Source: Pseudomonas sp. DTU_2021_1001937_2_SI_NGA_ILE_001
Lineage (GTDB): Bacteria; Pseudomonadota; Gammaproteobacteria; Pseudomonadales; Pseudomonadaceae
Assembly (NCBI RefSeq): GCF_032463525.1
Contig: NZ_CP135971.1
Coordinates: forward strand, 124,001 to 188,000
Direction of reading: 5' to 3'
DNA: 64,000 nt
Shown: positions 52,292 to 61,719 of the stretch, piece after piece
Layout of the letters: every line of letters begins with the position of its first letter
How positions within the stretch are numbered: the stretch's first letter is position 1
Notes under the pieces: generated by a model
What the model was told of the DNA's origin: nothing
Databases searched by the model: none
The model's input: the letters and a program-made list of their open reading frames with translations, nothing else
Program-made: the position numbers and the translations under genes

Positions 52292-53635
52292 TTAGCGCAC
52301 CAGGCACGGCTGCTTGTTGTTGAAGCTCCAGCCGGGAATCAGGAACTGCATGGCCACGGCATCGTCACGGGCGTTCAGGCCCATGCTCTTGTACAGCTCG
52401 TGGGCCTTGTTCAACTGGTCCATGTCCAGCTCCACGCCCAGGCCCGGCTTGTTCGGCACCGCGACCTTGCCGTCGACGATCCTGAACGGTTCCTTGGTCA
52501 GACGCTGGCCGTCCTGCCAGATCCAGTGGGTGTCCAGGGCGGTGATCTCGCCGGGGGCGGCGGCGCCGACATGGGTGAACATGGCCAGGGAAATGTCGAA
52601 GTGGTTGTTGGAATGCGAACCCCAGGTCAGGCCCCACTCGTTGCACATTTGCGCCACCCGCACCGAGCCCTGCATGGTCCAGAAGTGCGGGTCGGCCAAC
52701 GGGATGTCCACCGACTGCAGCTGAATGGCGTGGCCCATCTGCCGCCAGTCGGTGGCGATCATGTTGGTGGCGGTGCGCAGGCCGGTGGCGCGGCGGAACT
52801 CGGCCATCACCTCGCGGCCGGAATAACCGTTCTCGGCGCCGCAGGGGTCTTCGGCATAGGCCAGTACGTTGTGCTGGTCGCGGCACAGGCGAATGGCTTC
52901 CTTCAATGACCAGGCGCCGTTGGGGTCGAGGGTGATGCGCGCATCGGGAAAGCGCTCGGCCAGGGCGGTGACCGCTTCGATCTCTTCGTCGCCGCGCAGC
53001 ACGCCGCCCTTGAGCTTGAAGTCCTTGAAGCCGTAGCGGGCATGGGCGGCCTCGGCGAGGCGCACCACGGCCTCTGGGGTCAGGGCCTTTTCATGGCGCA
53101 CGCGGAACCAGTCGTTTTCCGCATCCGGCTCGCGGCGGTAGGGCAGGTTGGTCTGGTCCTGGTCGCCCACGTAGAACAGGTAGCCGAGCATCTCCACGGC
53201 ATCGCGCTGCTGGCCTTCGCCGAGCAGAGCTGCCACCGGCACCTCCAGGTGCTGGCCAAGCAGGTCGAGCAGGGCGGCTTCCAGGGCGGTGACCGCATGA
53301 ATGGTGATGCGCAGGTCGAAGGTTTGCAGGCCGCGGCCGCCGGCGTCGCGTTCGGCAAAGGCCTTGCGCACGTCGTTGAGAATCTTCTGGTAGGTGCCGA
53401 TGCCGTTGCCGACCACCAGGGTGCGGGCGTCTTCCAGGGTTTGGCGGATCGCTTCGCCCCCGGGGACTTCTCCCACGCCGGTGTGTCCGGCGCTGTCCTT
53501 GAGGATCAGGATGTTGCGGGTGAAGTAGGGGCCATGCGCGCCGCTGAGGTTGAGCAGCATGTCGTCATGGCCGGCTACGGGCACTACTTGCAGGCTGGTG
53601 ATGACGGGGGTGCTGCCGGAAGTCTGAATGGTCAT
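52292..53635 (-). CDS. gudD: Glucarate dehydratase
   Basis: Protein of 447 residues in the enolase superfamily. Catalytic Lys207/Lys209 are in FKDFKLKGG, a metal ligand is Asp237 in TLDPNGAW, and the catalytic His lies in [29 protein letters not shown] and [12 protein letters not shown] are GudD-typical. It removes water from D-glucarate or L-idarate to give 5-dehydro-4-deoxy-D-glucarate. The transporter gene lies 35 bases upstream on the same strand. The next enzyme (a decarboxylating dehydratase or an aldolase) is not present in the window. Confidence 0.96.
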   Translation of the reverse strand: MTIQTSGSTPVITSLQVVPVAGHDDMLLNLSGAHGPYFTRNILILKDSAGHTGVGEVPGGEAIRQTLEDARTLVVGNGIGTYQKILNDVRKAFAERDAGGRGLQTFDLRITIHAVTALEAALLDLLGQHLEVPVAALLGEGQQRDAVEMLGYLFYVGDQDQTNLPYRREPDAENDWFRVRHEKALTPEAVVRLAEAAHARYGFKDFKLKGGVLRGDEEIEAVTALAERFPDARITLDPNGAWSLKEAIRLCRDQHNVLAYAEDPCGAENGYSGREVMAEFRRATGLRTATNMIATDWRQMGHAIQLQSVDIPLADPHFWTMQGSVRVAQMCNEWGLTWGSHSNNHFDISLAMFTHVGAAAPGEITALDTHWIWQDGQRLTKEPFRIVDGKVAVPNKPGLGVELDMDQLNKAHELYKSMGLNARDDAVAMQFLIPGWSFNNKQPCLVR

Positions 53636-53670
53636 GTTCGGTTCCTTTGTTCTTGTCAGCGTTCAGCGGC

Positions 53671-55017
53671 TCAGTGGCTGGGTGAGGTCTTGATGTCGGC
53701 CACCGGCGTGGCGCCTGGCTTGGGTGTGTTGCGTGCCGCGAAGACGATGACCGCGGCGAAGATCGAGGTGAAGGTCAGGCCATAAAGGCCGCCCTGGATG
53801 GAGCCGGTGTGCTGTTCCAGGAAACCGAAGGTGGTGGGTGCAACGAAACCACCGAGGTTGCCCACCGAGTTGATCAGGGCGATGACCGCCGCGGCGATGC
53901 GGGCGTCCAGGTAGGCCTGGGGGATTGGCCAGAACAGCGAAGAGGCGGACTTGAAGCCCAGCGCCGCGAAGCAGATGGCCACGAAGGCGAAGATCGGCCC
54001 GCCGGTGGTGGACATGAACATGCCGGCCGCAGCCACCAGCAGTGCGGCGGCGACCCAGGCCTGCTGGCGCTTCCATTTGCCGGCCAGGCTGGCGAAGGCG
54101 TACATGCCGATGATCGACAGCAGCCACGGAATGGAGTTGAACATGCCGACTTCGAAATCGCTCAGGCTACCCATCTTCTTGATGATGCTCGGCAGCCAGA
54201 AGGTCGCGGCGTAGATGGTCAGCTGGATCAGGAAATAGATCAGGCAGAACAGCAGGATCTGGCTGTCCTTGAGCAGTTGCCCCAGTGAAGGCTTGATCGG
54301 CGTGGCGGCTTCACGGGCCTGTTGCTCGGCGTCGATGGCGGCGACCAGGGCGTCCTGTTCGGCGCGGCTCAGCCATTTGGCGTCATGCGGCTTGGAGTCC
54401 AGCCAGAACCACACGAAGAAGCACAACACCACCGAGAACATGCCTTCGATGAAGTACATCCATTGCCAGCCCTTCATGCCCAGGCCGCTGATCTGCAGCA
54501 GCAGGCCGGACAGCGGGCCGGAGATCAGCGAGGCGATGGCCGAGCCGCTGAGGAAGATGGCGATGGCCTTGCCGCGCTCCACGCCAGGCAGCCAGCGCGT
54601 GAAGTAGTAGATCACCCCAGGAAAGAAGCCCGCTTCGGCGACACCCAGCAGAAAGCGCAGGATGTAGAAGTGGGTTTCGTTCTGGATGAAGGCCATGCAG
54701 GCGGCCACGATGCCCCAGGTCAGCATGATGCGGGTCAGCCAGACGCGAGCGCCGACTTTCTGCAGGAGGATATTGGAAGGGACTTCGAACAGCGCATAGC
54801 CGATGAAGAACAGGCCGGCGCCCAGGCCGTAGGCGGCAGCGCCGATGCCCAGGTCGGTTTCCATGTGCGAACGTACGAAGCCGATGTTCACCCGATCGAT
54901 GTAGTTGACGATGAACATGATGACGAATAGCGGCAGGACGTGACGCTTGACCTTGGAAATGGCCGACTGCAGGGTCGGGTCCAGGGTGCTGTTCATCCCG
55001 GGGGTGGATGTACTCAC
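53671..55017 (-). CDS. gudP: MFS D-glucarate/D-galactarate transporter
   Basis: Protein of 448 residues of the anion:cation symporter group of MFS transporters. It contains NYIDRVNIGF, ALFEVPSNILLQKVGAR and RFLLGVAEAGFFPGVIYY, all characteristic. By linkage to gudD it imports glucarate or galactarate with protons. The start is GTG at 55017, because GGGAG lies eight bases upstream; the upstream in-frame GTG at 55032 would overlap that ribosome site. Confidence 0.93.
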   Translation of the reverse strand: MSTSTPGMNSTLDPTLQSAISKVKRHVLPLFVIMFIVNYIDRVNIGFVRSHMETDLGIGAAAYGLGAGLFFIGYALFEVPSNILLQKVGARVWLTRIMLTWGIVAACMAFIQNETHFYILRFLLGVAEAGFFPGVIYYFTRWLPGVERGKAIAIFLSGSAIASLISGPLSGLLLQISGLGMKGWQWMYFIEGMFSVVLCFFVWFWLDSKPHDAKWLSRAEQDALVAAIDAEQQAREAATPIKPSLGQLLKDSQILLFCLIYFLIQLTIYAATFWLPSIIKKMGSLSDFEVGMFNSIPWLLSIIGMYAFASLAGKWKRQQAWVAAALLVAAAGMFMSTTGGPIFAFVAICFAALGFKSASSLFWPIPQAYLDARIAAAVIALINSVGNLGGFVAPTTFGFLEQHTGSIQGGLYGLTFTSIFAAVIVFAARNTPKPGATPVADIKTSPSH

Positions 55018-55463
55018 TGGGTTTTCTCCCACTCGTTGTTTTTATGCGGGTCATGGGCGAGTCGATGCTCGCCTTGTTGGTCATCATACAAGTAAAGGTT
55101 ATTGCTGCAAGAGGGAAGTGCAGGGGAAGTGCGCGCAAAAGCGCATGGGTGTGGTTTTTAAAATAGTGTTTTTTGCTGATTTTAAGCGCTAAAACCCGCG
55201 TATATTCGGATTTTTAAGGGTTTTATGAGGTGTTGTAAAAAGCCTTTGAGATGCGCTTTTTATCGGCCGAGCGGTGACGGGTGAAAAGATTGATGAGGTA
55301 GCTTGTCTAACAAGTTAGACGAGTCAGACCGGACATGTGCAGGCCTTCGAATGACGCTGCGATGCTATGATGCGGCGCATCCTCGTTGGCCGGGCCGGTG
55401 TGAAAGCCTTTTTCGCCGGGCAGGTCACCGAGAAAAAATACAACTTCCAGCCGGAACGCCTGC
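55018..55463. promoter_or_regulatory. 446-base divergent region of gudP and the FadR-type regulator
   Basis: No gene is seen. The segment 55140-55260 is strongly AT-rich, suggesting the gudP promoter. A palindromic operator candidate is at 55303-55320 (separate entry). Confidence 0.5.
55303..55320. promoter_or_regulatory. Putative FadR/GntR operator
   Basis: GTCTAAC and GTTAGAC form a perfect inverted repeat with two bases between. TTGTCTAACAA inside it fits the FadR-subfamily pattern TNGT-N3-ACNA. It lies 144 bases before the regulator gene and upstream of gudP. Confidence 0.6.
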
Positions 55464-56177
55464 ATGCAAGAAACGCCCGCTGCCGCACCCAAGCGCCGCT
55501 CCCACAGCCTGGCCACCGACCTGGTGACGGAACTCAGCCAGCGCATCCTGCTGGGCAAGATCGCACCGGGGCAAAAGCTGCCTTCGGAAAACGAGATCGT
55601 TCGCGAATATGGGGTCAGCCGCACCGTAGTGCGTGAGGCCATCTCCAAGCTGCAGGCCTCCGGGCTGGTGGTCACCCATCATGGCAAGGGCACCTTCGTG
55701 CTGCCGCGTGAGGACCAGACCGGGCTGCGCCTGAAGGTCGAGACCGCGTCACGGGTGCGCGACATCATCGAACTGCGCATTGGCCTGGAAACCCAGGCCG
55801 TGGCCCTGGCTGCGCTGCGCCGTACCGACGAGCAGCTGGCGGCGATGCGCCAGGCGCTGGATGACTACCAGGACCTGCTGGCCAAGGACGACAGCTGCGT
55901 AGAGGCCGACAAGCGCTTTCACATGCTCATCGCCGAAGCCACCGGCAACCCGTATTTCCTGGAAATCATGCAGCACCTGGGCAGTGCAATGATCCCGCGT
56001 ACGCGTATCGCCAACAGCGAGCGCGCTGGCAGCAATCTCGTCCCACACGGCTATCTGGCCAACCTCGAACATGAAGCGCTGCTCAGTGCCATCCGCCGCA
56101 AGGACCCCGATGCTGCACGGGCGGCGATGTGGACTCACCTGAGCAACAGCCGCGAACGCCTGGTGCCTCTGGAATAG
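55464..56177 (+). CDS. FadR-family GntR transcriptional regulator
   Basis: Protein of 237 residues. The winged helix includes LATDLVTELSQRILLGKIAPGQKLPSENEIVREYGVSRTVVREAISKL; the C-terminal FCD domain has the metal-binding Asp/His pattern (LRIGLETQAVALAA, DKRFHMLIAEATGNP, LEHEALLSAIRR). Such regulators are common beside hexarate genes (for example in glucarate or galactonate loci) and normally repress in the absence of inducer. It is divergent from gudP, with a matching operator between them. Confidence 0.93.
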   Translation: MQETPAAAPKRRSHSLATDLVTELSQRILLGKIAPGQKLPSENEIVREYGVSRTVVREAISKLQASGLVVTHHGKGTFVLPREDQTGLRLKVETASRVRDIIELRIGLETQAVALAALRRTDEQLAAMRQALDDYQDLLAKDDSCVEADKRFHMLIAEATGNPYFLEIMQHLGSAMIPRTRIANSERAGSNLVPHGYLANLEHEALLSAIRRKDPDAARAAMWTHLSNSRERLVPLE

Positions 56178-56213
56178 CCGCCAGCGAGCGGTTTCGATTG
56201 CCTCGGGCCTCGG

Positions 56214-57404
56214 TCACTGCGCGTCTGCCGCCAGAACCTCCAGCATCACTTGCGTCTGCCATGGGTAATAGGGGTTGAAGGTCAGCCGGGCGTGGACCTT
56301 GCCCGGCTCGCGATAACCCCAGTCTGAATACCACACCGGCTCACCCGCCAGGCAGCGGGCCATGTCCTGTGGCGTCTGGCCGTTCCAGCAGATTCGCTGG
56401 CTGCCTTGCGGGCCGTACAGCGGGTTTTCCGGCGAGAACAGCAGGCCCATGTGGGAAAACTGGCTGATCCGCAGCTGTGGCAGGTGATCGTCACGCACCA
56501 GCACCCTTGGGCTGCGTGCCGCCGGTGCCGGGTCGCTGCCGTACCACAGCAGGCGGCTGGCCGGGTGGCTGAAGCGCTGGTTGAAGGTATCGAGCACAAA
56601 GGCGGTGTCCAACACCGAGTCGTGTTCGGTGATCGCCACGAACACCGGTTTGTTGTACGGCGCCTGTTCCAGGCGCTGGCGCGCCAGCAGGCTGCTGCGA
56701 TGGAACTGCGCGAAGCCATTGGTGGGCACATTGAGGTAGCGCACTGGCGTTTGCATCGGTCGCCCGTTTTCATGAGGCTTGGCCAGCCACGGGCGTGCCC
56801 AGCTGATCCACGGGGTCAGCCACACGTATTCGCTGTCGGACCGAAACGCCGGGGAAAACAGCACAAGTCCGGCGATTTCTTCATGCTCGTAGGCGTAGTC
56901 CAGCACCAGGTTGGCGCCAGTGGAGAAACCGCCGAGATAGATGCGTGGCACCTCGCGGGTCAGCTGCGCGGCCTGTTCGCGTACCACTTGCTGCCATTGT
57001 TCGAGGGGCACTTCGAGCATGTCCTCGGGGCGGGTGCCATGGCCTGGCAGCAACACGCTACGCACCAGATAACCCTGGTCGGCGAGGCTCTGGCCAATGT
57101 CATGGAACGACCACGGCGAATCACCCAGGCCATGCACCAGCAGGATGCCGCCCCGCAGGGTGCCCGTCGGGCGCCACTGCTGCGGGGCATTCCAGGCCAG
57201 CTCCGTGGCGTGGTCGGGGGTCTGGAAGTCGCGCGTGTCGCGTAGCAACTGCAGGGTGGTCTGGCGATAGCGTTCAAAGGCCGTGTCGGACGAGGGCTCG
57301 TCGGCCTGGCTGACGCAAGCTTGCAGGGGTAGGGCGCACAACAGGGTCAGGAAGCGGCGGATCAACGGCGTGCACCTTGAGGGCGGGAAGGGCGAAGCAT
57401 GCAC
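56214..57404 (-). CDS. Lipoprotein alpha/beta hydrolase (lysophospholipase-like)
   Basis: Protein of 396 residues. The N-terminus carries a lipoprotein signal ending LPLQACVSQ, so it is anchored to a membrane. The serine hydrolase core is seen in GGILLVHGLGDSPWSF (oxyanion region), GGFSTGANLVLDYA (nucleophile Ser) and AITEHDSVLD (acid Asp). SQFSHMGLLF probably carries the His. The natural ester is unknown. The gene stands alone between the regulator and cdaR-like genes and is not obviously related to glucarate use. Confidence 0.85.
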   Translation of the reverse strand: MHASPFPPSRCTPLIRRFLTLLCALPLQACVSQADEPSSDTAFERYRQTTLQLLRDTRDFQTPDHATELAWNAPQQWRPTGTLRGGILLVHGLGDSPWSFHDIGQSLADQGYLVRSVLLPGHGTRPEDMLEVPLEQWQQVVREQAAQLTREVPRIYLGGFSTGANLVLDYAYEHEEIAGLVLFSPAFRSDSEYVWLTPWISWARPWLAKPHENGRPMQTPVRYLNVPTNGFAQFHRSSLLARQRLEQAPYNKPVFVAITEHDSVLDTAFVLDTFNQRFSHPASRLLWYGSDPAPAARSPRVLVRDDHLPQLRISQFSHMGLLFSPENPLYGPQGSQRICWNGQTPQDMARCLAGEPVWYSDWGYREPGKVHARLTFNPYYPWQTQVMLEVLAADAQ

Positions 57405-57492
57405 TGTGCCACGGCCTTAGCCCCGGGCTCCAGTTTCAGGCACACTGCCGGCTTCGATAAATTCAACAAAACCCATTCGTCGGGAGTCTGCC

Positions 57493-58572
57493 ATGTTCGC
57501 CCTCGATCGCGCCCTGGCCCAGGATATCGTCGACCGTGCCATGGCGATCCTGCCACACAACGTCAATGTCATGGACTATCTGGGCATCATCATCGGCAGT
57601 GGTGATGCGCAGCGCCTGAGCAGTTGCCATGCCGGTGCCCAGCAGGTGCTGGCGACCCGGCAAGTGGTGGAGATTGACGCCGGCGCCGCCAGCCGCCTGG
57701 GCGGCGTCAAACCGGGCGTCAACTTGCCGCTGATGCTCGACCATCAACTGGTGGGGGTGCTGGGCATCACTGGCGATCCGGAGCAGGTGCGGGTCTATGG
57801 CGAGCTGGTGAAGATGACCGCCGAAATGCTCATGGAACAGCGCCGCCAGCAGGCCGATCTGCAATGGCGCCAGCAGCGCAGCGACGAACTGCTGGCGCGT
57901 CTGCTGTGGGGCGACTGTCCCGACAGCCTGGCCGAAGAAGCGCGGCAGCTGGGTCTGCAACCGCAGCTGCCGCGTCAGGCGCTGCTGCTGCAGGCCAGCG
58001 AACCGCTGAGCATGGAGCACCCGCTGATCGCCCGGTTGCGTGCACGCTGTCCCGACAGCTGGTGCATCCTGCGTGGGCCCGACCTGGTGTTCTGGTGCCG
58101 GCCCAGCCAGCGTGGCCTGGCAGACCTGCAGTGGCTGGAGCAGGGCTGGCCGCTGCTGCGCATCGGCGTGGCGGAACCGGCGCAGGACCTGGCCGAGCTG
58201 CGCCAGTGTTGTGCGGCGCTGCGCGACCTGATCGATTACGCGGCCCAGCGCTGCCCGGCACAGCGCCTGCTGTCGCTGCACGAGCTGCGCCTGCCGGTGC
58301 TGTTCTGGCGTCACCGCGATGACTGGCTGGCCCGTGACATCGCCGCACCGATGAGGCCCCTGCACGAACATCCACAGCTGCTGGAAACCCTCGACCGCTG
58401 GCTGCAGCACAGTGGCGAAAGCCAGGTCTGCGCCGAAGCCCTGGGCATTCATCGCAACAGCCTGCGTTACCGCCTGGAAAAGATCGCCGAACTCACAGGA
58501 TGCGATCCCTACCGCACCGCCGACCTGCTGCAGCTTTATCTTGGGCGCCAGGTGCAGGGAATGTGCAAATGA
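57493..58572 (+). CDS. cdaR: CdaR-family sugar diacid regulator
   Basis: Protein of 359 residues. The N-terminal sugar diacid recognition domain (LAQDIVDRAMAILPHNVNVMDY, IIIGSGDAQRLSSCHAGA, VGVLGITGDPEQVRVYGELV) is followed by a PucR-type C-terminal helix-turn-helix (ALGIHRNSLRYRLEKIAELTG). E. coli CdaR activates glucarate, galactarate and glycerate kinase genes in response to sugar diacids. Here the next gene is a glycerate kinase 108 bases downstream, so it probably regulates that. It is separate from the FadR-type regulator beside gudP, so two diacid-sensing systems coexist. Confidence 0.92.
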   Translation: MFALDRALAQDIVDRAMAILPHNVNVMDYLGIIIGSGDAQRLSSCHAGAQQVLATRQVVEIDAGAASRLGGVKPGVNLPLMLDHQLVGVLGITGDPEQVRVYGELVKMTAEMLMEQRRQQADLQWRQQRSDELLARLLWGDCPDSLAEEARQLGLQPQLPRQALLLQASEPLSMEHPLIARLRARCPDSWCILRGPDLVFWCRPSQRGLADLQWLEQGWPLLRIGVAEPAQDLAELRQCCAALRDLIDYAAQRCPAQRLLSLHELRLPVLFWRHRDDWLARDIAAPMRPLHEHPQLLETLDRWLQHSGESQVCAEALGIHRNSLRYRLEKIAELTGCDPYRTADLLQLYLGRQVQGMCK

Positions 58573-58680
58573 GCGGCATTGTGCAAATGAACGGCACCTG
58601 ACGGTGATGGTTGTGCGCCAGCCCGGCGTAAAGCCAGGTTGCCGATGCGAAGATGCGGGCACAAGAACAGGAGTTGCCTC

Positions 58681-59826
58681 ATGAACATCGTCATTGCCCC
58701 CGACTCTTTCAAGGACAGCCTCAGCGCCCAGGCCGTCGCCCAGGCGATCGCCAGCGGCCTGCAAGAGGTCTGGCCCGACGCCGAGCTGCGCATCTGCCCC
58801 ATGGCCGACGGCGGTGAAGGCACCATCGAATCCGTCCTCGAGGCCTGCCACGGCCAACTGCGCCAGGCGCGTGTGTCCGGGCCGCTGGGGCAACCGGTAG
58901 AGGCGCACTGGGGCTGGCTGGCTGACAACCGTACGGCAATCATCGAGATGGCCACCGCCAGTGGCTTGCAACTGCTGGAGACGGTACAGCGTGACGCGCG
59001 AGTGACCACCACCTATGGCACCGGCGAGCTGATTGCCCAGGCCCTGGATGCCGGAGCAAGGCGAGTGATTCTGGCGATTGGCGGCAGTGCCACCAACGAC
59101 GCTGGCAGCGGCATGCTGACGGCGCTCGGTGCGCGTTTCCTCGATGCCTGCGACGAGCCCCTGCCACCCGGCGGATTGGCCCTGGCGCAACTGGCGCGTG
59201 TGGACCTGACCGGGCTTGATCCGCGACTGGCCGAGGTGCGCTTTGAAATTGCCGCCGACGTCGACAATCCGCTGTGTGGTCCGCAAGGCGCCTCACACAT
59301 TTTCGGCCCGCAAAAGGGCGCCACACCCGAGCAGGTGCTGGCGCTGGATGCCGCGCTGGGACATTTCGCCGATCACTGCGCGGCCGTGCTGGAGCGTGAC
59401 CTGCGTGACAGCCCCGGCAGCGGTGCGGCCGGTGGCATGGGTTTCGCGGCCAAGGCTTTCCTGGGCGCCAGCTTTCGGGCGGGTGTCGAGGTGGTCGCCG
59501 AGTTGACCGGCCTGGAGCGCGCGCTGCAGGGGGCCGACCTGGTCATCACCGGTGAGGGTCGTTTCGATGCCCAGACCCTGCGAGGCAAGACGCCGCTGGG
59601 CGTGGCGCGATTCGCGGGTCGCCAAGGCGTCCCCGTGGTGGTACTGGCCGGTACGCTGGGCGAGGGCTATGAACAGTTGTATCAACAGGGCATCAGCGCG
59701 GCCTTCGCCCTGGTCGATGGGCCGATGACGCTGGAGCATGCCTGCCGATACGCCGCCGGCTTGTTGCATGATCGGGCGCGCGATCTGGCCATGTTCTGGC
59801 AGTTGGCCGCTCAGCGACGCCGCTGA
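58681..59826 (+). CDS. garK: Glycerate kinase (GarK/GlxK family)
   Basis: Protein of 381 residues starting MNIVIAPDSFKDSLSAQAVA. Motifs MADGGEGTIESV, AIGGSATNDAGSGML and GAAGGMGFAAKAFLG are those of the GarK/GlxK fold. It phosphorylates D-glycerate to 2-phosphoglycerate in the breakdown of glyoxylate, glucarate or galactarate through tartronate semialdehyde. The start has GGAG eight bases upstream. The CdaR-type gene upstream likely controls it. Confidence 0.94.
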   Translation: MNIVIAPDSFKDSLSAQAVAQAIASGLQEVWPDAELRICPMADGGEGTIESVLEACHGQLRQARVSGPLGQPVEAHWGWLADNRTAIIEMATASGLQLLETVQRDARVTTTYGTGELIAQALDAGARRVILAIGGSATNDAGSGMLTALGARFLDACDEPLPPGGLALAQLARVDLTGLDPRLAEVRFEIAADVDNPLCGPQGASHIFGPQKGATPEQVLALDAALGHFADHCAAVLERDLRDSPGSGAAGGMGFAAKAFLGASFRAGVEVVAELTGLERALQGADLVITGEGRFDAQTLRGKTPLGVARFAGRQGVPVVVLAGTLGEGYEQLYQQGISAAFALVDGPMTLEHACRYAAGLLHDRARDLAMFWQLAAQRRR

Positions 59827-59975
59827 CGGGGTTTCTGGCGTCTGCCCGGCGAGCCGACGGGGAGATCGATCGGATGGCATTTGCGACTCAAGATGTATGA
59901 CGAGAGGCCGATAAGCCGGTGATGTCGTCTGACGACTGCGCGCCGTTTCCTCTCTCATAACAAAGAGTCGTAGCC

Positions 59976-61601
59976 ATGAACCTACGCAATATGACCATCG
60001 CCCGCCGTGCGGGCTTGGGTTTTGCCCTCATTTCTCTGCTTGTTGCATTGCTAGGCTGGTTCGCACTGGTACAGATGCACACCATTCGCCAGAGTGAAGT
60101 GGCGGTGGAAACCAACTGGGTACCCAGCATGCGAGTGGTCGCTGACATCCGCGAAATCATGCTGCGCATCCGCACTATCTCGCTGCGCATGGCCCTGGAC
60201 CCGGATCCTGCCAACGTCGGCACCTACAAAGGCCAGATGGACACCCGCCTGAAAGACCTGGACGGCAAGATGCAGGTGCTCGACAAGTTCGTCGACACCC
60301 CGGAAGAAAAGACCCTGGCCGACCAGTTCCGCACCACGCTGGCGCAGTACCGTGATGGCCTGGCGCGCTCCTTCGATCTGGCCGCGCAGAAGGACATGGC
60401 TGGCCTGAACAAGCTGTTGCTGGTGGACATGAAGACCATCGTCGACGGTTCGGGCAAGCAACTGGCCGACCTGAGCGATTTCTATAACAAGCAGATCGAT
60501 GCCGAAGGCATGGCGGCCGAAGCGCAATACGACAATTCCAGCCATGTGGTGCTGATATTCGTGGTCATCGCCGCCCTGGCCACCATCGGCCTGGCGCTGT
60601 GGTTGACGCGCAGCATCGTGCGCCCGCTGGAAAGCGCCGTGCGGGCGGCAGAGCATGTGGCCGAGGGCGACCTGACGCGTACCATTCACGTCGAGGGCGA
60701 AGACGAAGTGACCCGTCTGCAGCGCGCCTTGCAGCAGATGCAGAACAACCTGCGCTCGGCCATGACCCACATCAGCAGCTCGGCCACCCAGCTGGCCTCG
60801 GCGGCCACCGAGCTGAACTCGGTGACCGAAGACAGCTATCGCGGTTTGCACCAGCAGAATGCCGAGATCGACCAGGCGGCCACGGCGGTCAACGAAATGA
60901 CCTCGGCGGTGGAAGAGGTGGCGCGCAATGCCGTGTCGACTTCCGATGCCTCCAACCACTCCAGCGCCTCGGCCAAGGCCGGGCAGCAGCGGGTGATGGA
61001 CACGGTGCAGTCGATCCAGTCGCTGACCGACAACGTGCAGAGCACCGCCACCCTGGTGCAGAACCTCGCCGATCAGTCGCAGGACATTGGCAAGGTCCTG
61101 GATGTGATCCGCGCCATCGCCGAGCAGACCAACCTGCTGGCCCTCAACGCGGCCATCGAAGCGGCGCGCGCGGGCGAGTCTGGCCGTGGCTTCGCGGTAG
61201 TGGCCGACGAAGTGCGTGCCCTGGCGCATCGCACCCAGCAGTCGACCCTGGAGATCGATGCCATGGTCAGTGCCATGCGCAACGGCTCGGCCCAGGCCTT
61301 GACCTCCATGCTCGCCAGCCGCGAGCAGGCCGGGTCGACGCTGCAGATGGCCCAGGGCGCCGGTGAGTCGCTCAGTGAAATCACCCAGTCGATCAACCAG
61401 ATCTCCGAACGCAACCTGGTGATCGCCAGTGCGGCGGAAGAGCAGGCGCAGGTGGCGCGAGAAGTGGACCGCAACATCGTCAACATCCGCGACCTGTCGA
61501 TGCAGTCGACCCAGGGCGCCAATCAGATCAGCGCCTCGAGCAACGAGCTGTCGCGCCTGGCCGGCGACCTCAGCCAGGTGGTGGCGCGCTTCAAAGTGTA
61601 A
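59976..61601 (+). CDS. Methyl-accepting chemotaxis protein
   Basis: Protein of 541 residues. A first membrane helix at about 13-33, a periplasmic four-helix-bundle-type sensor up to about 188, a second helix ([20 protein letters not shown]), HAMP ([20 protein letters not shown]) and the signalling domain with hairpin [19 protein letters not shown]. Clean full-length transducer. The sensor is about 150 residues; the ligand is unknown. Its organisation resembles that of the chemoreceptor at 9615 but the sensor sequence differs. Confidence 0.93.
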   Translation: MNLRNMTIARRAGLGFALISLLVALLGWFALVQMHTIRQSEVAVETNWVPSMRVVADIREIMLRIRTISLRMALDPDPANVGTYKGQMDTRLKDLDGKMQVLDKFVDTPEEKTLADQFRTTLAQYRDGLARSFDLAAQKDMAGLNKLLLVDMKTIVDGSGKQLADLSDFYNKQIDAEGMAAEAQYDNSSHVVLIFVVIAALATIGLALWLTRSIVRPLESAVRAAEHVAEGDLTRTIHVEGEDEVTRLQRALQQMQNNLRSAMTHISSSATQLASAATELNSVTEDSYRGLHQQNAEIDQAATAVNEMTSAVEEVARNAVSTSDASNHSSASAKAGQQRVMDTVQSIQSLTDNVQSTATLVQNLADQSQDIGKVLDVIRAIAEQTNLLALNAAIEAARAGESGRGFAVVADEVRALAHRTQQSTLEIDAMVSAMRNGSAQALTSMLASREQAGSTLQMAQGAGESLSEITQSINQISERNLVIASAAEEQAQVAREVDRNIVNIRDLSMQSTQGANQISASSNELSRLAGDLSQVVARFKV

Positions 61602-61719
61602 CGCCCGTCGTGACATTTCTGGCCCTTGCTGCCGACCGGCCAGCGCGCGCATGATGCGCTCGGTCGGTCAGGCATCCTTCCCGCAGCCTGACCTTTCGGT
61701 TGAGGAGGGCCAGAGCGTC

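Noticed and set aside
52008..52307. Minus-strand frame upstream of the effector
   Set aside because: Pro/Arg/Ala-rich, overlaps the end of gudD and its terminator, and lacks any family pattern.
59976..61601. Naming the chemoreceptor after a specific ligand receptor of P. putida or P. aeruginosa
   Set aside because: The sensor domain cannot be matched to a known ligand by eye; a specific name would be a guess.
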